DNA of 50,676 bases from an uncultured Erysipelotrichaceae bacterium. Lineage in GTDB: Bacteria; Bacillota_I; Bacilli_A; RF39; UBA660. This document shows, piece after piece, positions 49,464 through 50,676 of the stretch (the stretch's first letter is position 1; every line of letters begins with the position of its first letter). Under the pieces are notes generated by a model. It saw nothing but the letters and a program-made list of their open reading frames with translations. It was not told where the DNA came from and made no database searches. The stretch lies in contig CADANX010000005.1 of the NCBI GenBank assembly GCA_902789425.1, positions 1 through 50,676 of the forward strand, in the 5' to 3' direction. A program made the position numbers and the translations under genes.

Positions 49464-50633
49464 ATGAAAAATATAATTATTATCGGATCTAGAGGCTACG
49501 AAAAAAATTACGGAGGTTGGGAAACTTTTGTAACAAATTTAATTAATAATTATAATGATAAAGATACTAAGTTCTATGTTCCAGAACTTAATCATAATAG
49601 AAAGAATAATGAAACTGAAATAAGAAATGGTGTAATGTGTCCACAAATATACACACCAAAATTATCTTTTGTAACTATGTTTATTTTTACAATAAAAGCA
49701 GTTTTATATTTTAAAAGGTACATTAAAAAAGAAAAACTTGAAAATGTTGTAATATATGTTTTAGGTTCTAAAGTAGGTCCATTATTTTCATTTATTGAAA
49801 AGTCATTTAAAAAGATGAATGTAAAAATTGCATTTAATCCAGATGGACTTGAATGGCAAAGAGAAAAATGGGCTTGGTGGATAAAACAATGTTTTAAAAT
49901 ATCAGAAAGAACTATGATTAAACATTCTGATTATATAGTTTGTGATTCAAAGAACATTGAAAACTATGTAAAAACTAAATACGAAAAATATGGTAAGCCA
50001 ACAACATTTATTGCATATGGTGCATATTTAAATGATATAAAAGATGTTAATAAAGAAACAAAAGAATTTATGGATAAATATGATATTAAAGTTCATGAAT
50101 ATTATTTAGTAGTAGGAAGATTTGTTCCAGAAAATAATTATGAACTTATTATAAAAGAATTTATGGCATCAAATACAACAAAAGACTTAGTAATTATTTG
50201 TAATTTAGCAAAAAATAAATTCTATAAAAAGTTACTAAAGAAAACTCATTTTGATAAAGATAAAAGAATTAAATTTGTTGGAGCAGTATATGACAAAGAA
50301 ATTCTTACAAGAATAAGAAAAAATGCATCAGCATATATTCATGGACATTCTGCAGGTGGAACAAATCCATCATTACTAGAAGCTTTATCTTTAACTGATG
50401 TAAATATACTTTATAACGCTTGTTATAATGAAGAAGTAGGAGAAGAAGCTGCATTATATTTTTCTAAAGAGGAAGGCAGTTTAAAAGATATAATTTCTAA
50501 AGTTGATAAATTAAAAACAAAAGAAATAAATGAATATGGAGAAAAAGCAAAAAATAGAATAGAAAAAGAATATACTTGGGATATAGTTGTTAAAAAATAT
50601 AAAAAACTATTTGATAAATTATTAAGTGAATAA
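49464..50633 (+). CDS. DUF1972/GT4 glycosyltransferase (Cps2T-like)
   Basis: 389 residues from ATG 49464 (GGAGGT at 49454-49459). The N-terminus IIIIGSRGYEKNYGGWETFVTNLI is the DUF1972 signature (G-x-x-G-x-P-x-x-Y-G-G-x-E-T). FNPDGLEWQREKWAWWIKQCFKISE and the GT4-like VVGRFVPENNYELIIKEF and HSAGGTNPSLLEAL follow. Such enzymes add the second sugar, often rhamnose, to lipid-linked capsule or wall repeat units. Last gene of the operon; a tRNA gene begins 17 bp later. Confidence 0.85.
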   Translation: MKNIIIIGSRGYEKNYGGWETFVTNLINNYNDKDTKFYVPELNHNRKNNETEIRNGVMCPQIYTPKLSFVTMFIFTIKAVLYFKRYIKKEKLENVVIYVLGSKVGPLFSFIEKSFKKMNVKIAFNPDGLEWQREKWAWWIKQCFKISERTMIKHSDYIVCDSKNIENYVKTKYEKYGKPTTFIAYGAYLNDIKDVNKETKEFMDKYDIKVHEYYLVVGRFVPENNYELIIKEFMASNTTKDLVIICNLAKNKFYKKLLKKTHFDKDKRIKFVGAVYDKEILTRIRKNASAYIHGHSAGGTNPSLLEALSLTDVNILYNACYNEEVGEEAALYFSKEEGSLKDIISKVDKLKTKEINEYGEKAKNRIEKEYTWDIVVKKYKKLFDKLLSE

Positions 50634-50650
50634 ACTTAATAATTTAATTT

Positions 50651-50676
50651 GTCTTCGTAGCTCAGTAGGATAGAGC
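50651..50676 (+). tRNA. 5' part of a tRNA gene, possibly tRNA-Arg (cut by window end)
   Basis: GTCTTCGTAGCTCAGTAGGATAGAGC has the acceptor 5' strand GTCTTCG, T8-A9 and a full D arm (GCTC-AGTAGGATA-GAGC). The rest lies outside the window, so the anticodon is not seen. The 5' half is like Firmicutes tRNA-Arg (UCU), a guess from memory. Confidence 0.75.

Noticed and set aside
1-50676. Mycoplasma genetic code (TGA read as Trp)
   Set aside because: Several clear genes end in TGA directly before the next gene or promoter, and Trp is encoded by TGG throughout.

Overview
The window is very AT-rich and nearly every gene lies on the + strand. Termination is by U-tailed hairpins, and most promoters are extended -10 boxes (TGnTATAAT) with little -35. 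TGA is used as a normal stop (for example at 2713, 12923, 20317, 41531 and 44279), so the mycoplasma code does not apply. Firmicutes-type markers are the primosome pair dnaB-dnaI, a T-box in front of thrS, a CotE-like protein, a SipW-type signal peptidase and D,D-carboxypeptidases. I infer an uncultured low-GC Bacillota (Bacilli/Erysipelotrichia-like gut lineage). The taxon is an inference, not a match.

Layout. 1-89 is the tail of a membrane protein and 171-730 a frameshifted SAP-domain gene. 892-5988 is a four-gene surface-fibre cluster: a TasA/camelysin-like subunit, its SipW-type signal peptidase, a DUF5305-like membrane protein, and a large beta-helix protein with an InlB B-repeat. About 6.0-16.1 kb is an accessory, partly decayed region. 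It holds a recombinase remnant, an acetyltransferase, an XRE regulator plus CPBP protease flanked by a 23-bp near-palindromic repeat, a 5'-truncated acetyltransferase, a decayed NPKTSD-anchored surface protein, a second CPBP protease, an AlkD-like protein, an ABC exporter and a lipoprotein gene with one in-frame TAA. 16.2-18.3 kb carries an XRE regulator with a DUF4097 protein and a PPOX-fold protein.

18.3-26.2 kb is housekeeping: an HD hydrolase, DusB, LysRS, an ion-transporter-superfamily permease, and a divergent pair of D,D-carboxypeptidases (VanY-type and PBP5-type). 26.2-30.2 kb encodes two large repetitive surface proteins driven by near-consensus TTGACA promoters unlike the rest of the window. 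30.2-44.3 kb is information processing: priA, rpsB-tsf, two paralogous unknown genes where pyrH often sits, frr, a lipoprotein, a CotE homologue, rpsP-khpA, dnaB-dnaI and a degenerate RNase II/R-like protein. T-box-controlled thrS follows. 46.3-50.6 kb is a polysaccharide cluster (a polymerase/ligase-like membrane domain fused to a GT4, then a GT2 and a DUF1972/GT4), and the window ends inside a tRNA gene.

The points most worth a second look are the RNB-fold pseudo-enzyme beside dnaI, the complete fibre cluster, the duplicated unknown genes between tsf and frr, the S2 protein with a C-terminal SAP/Rho_N-like extension, and the repeat-flanked XRE-CPBP module.
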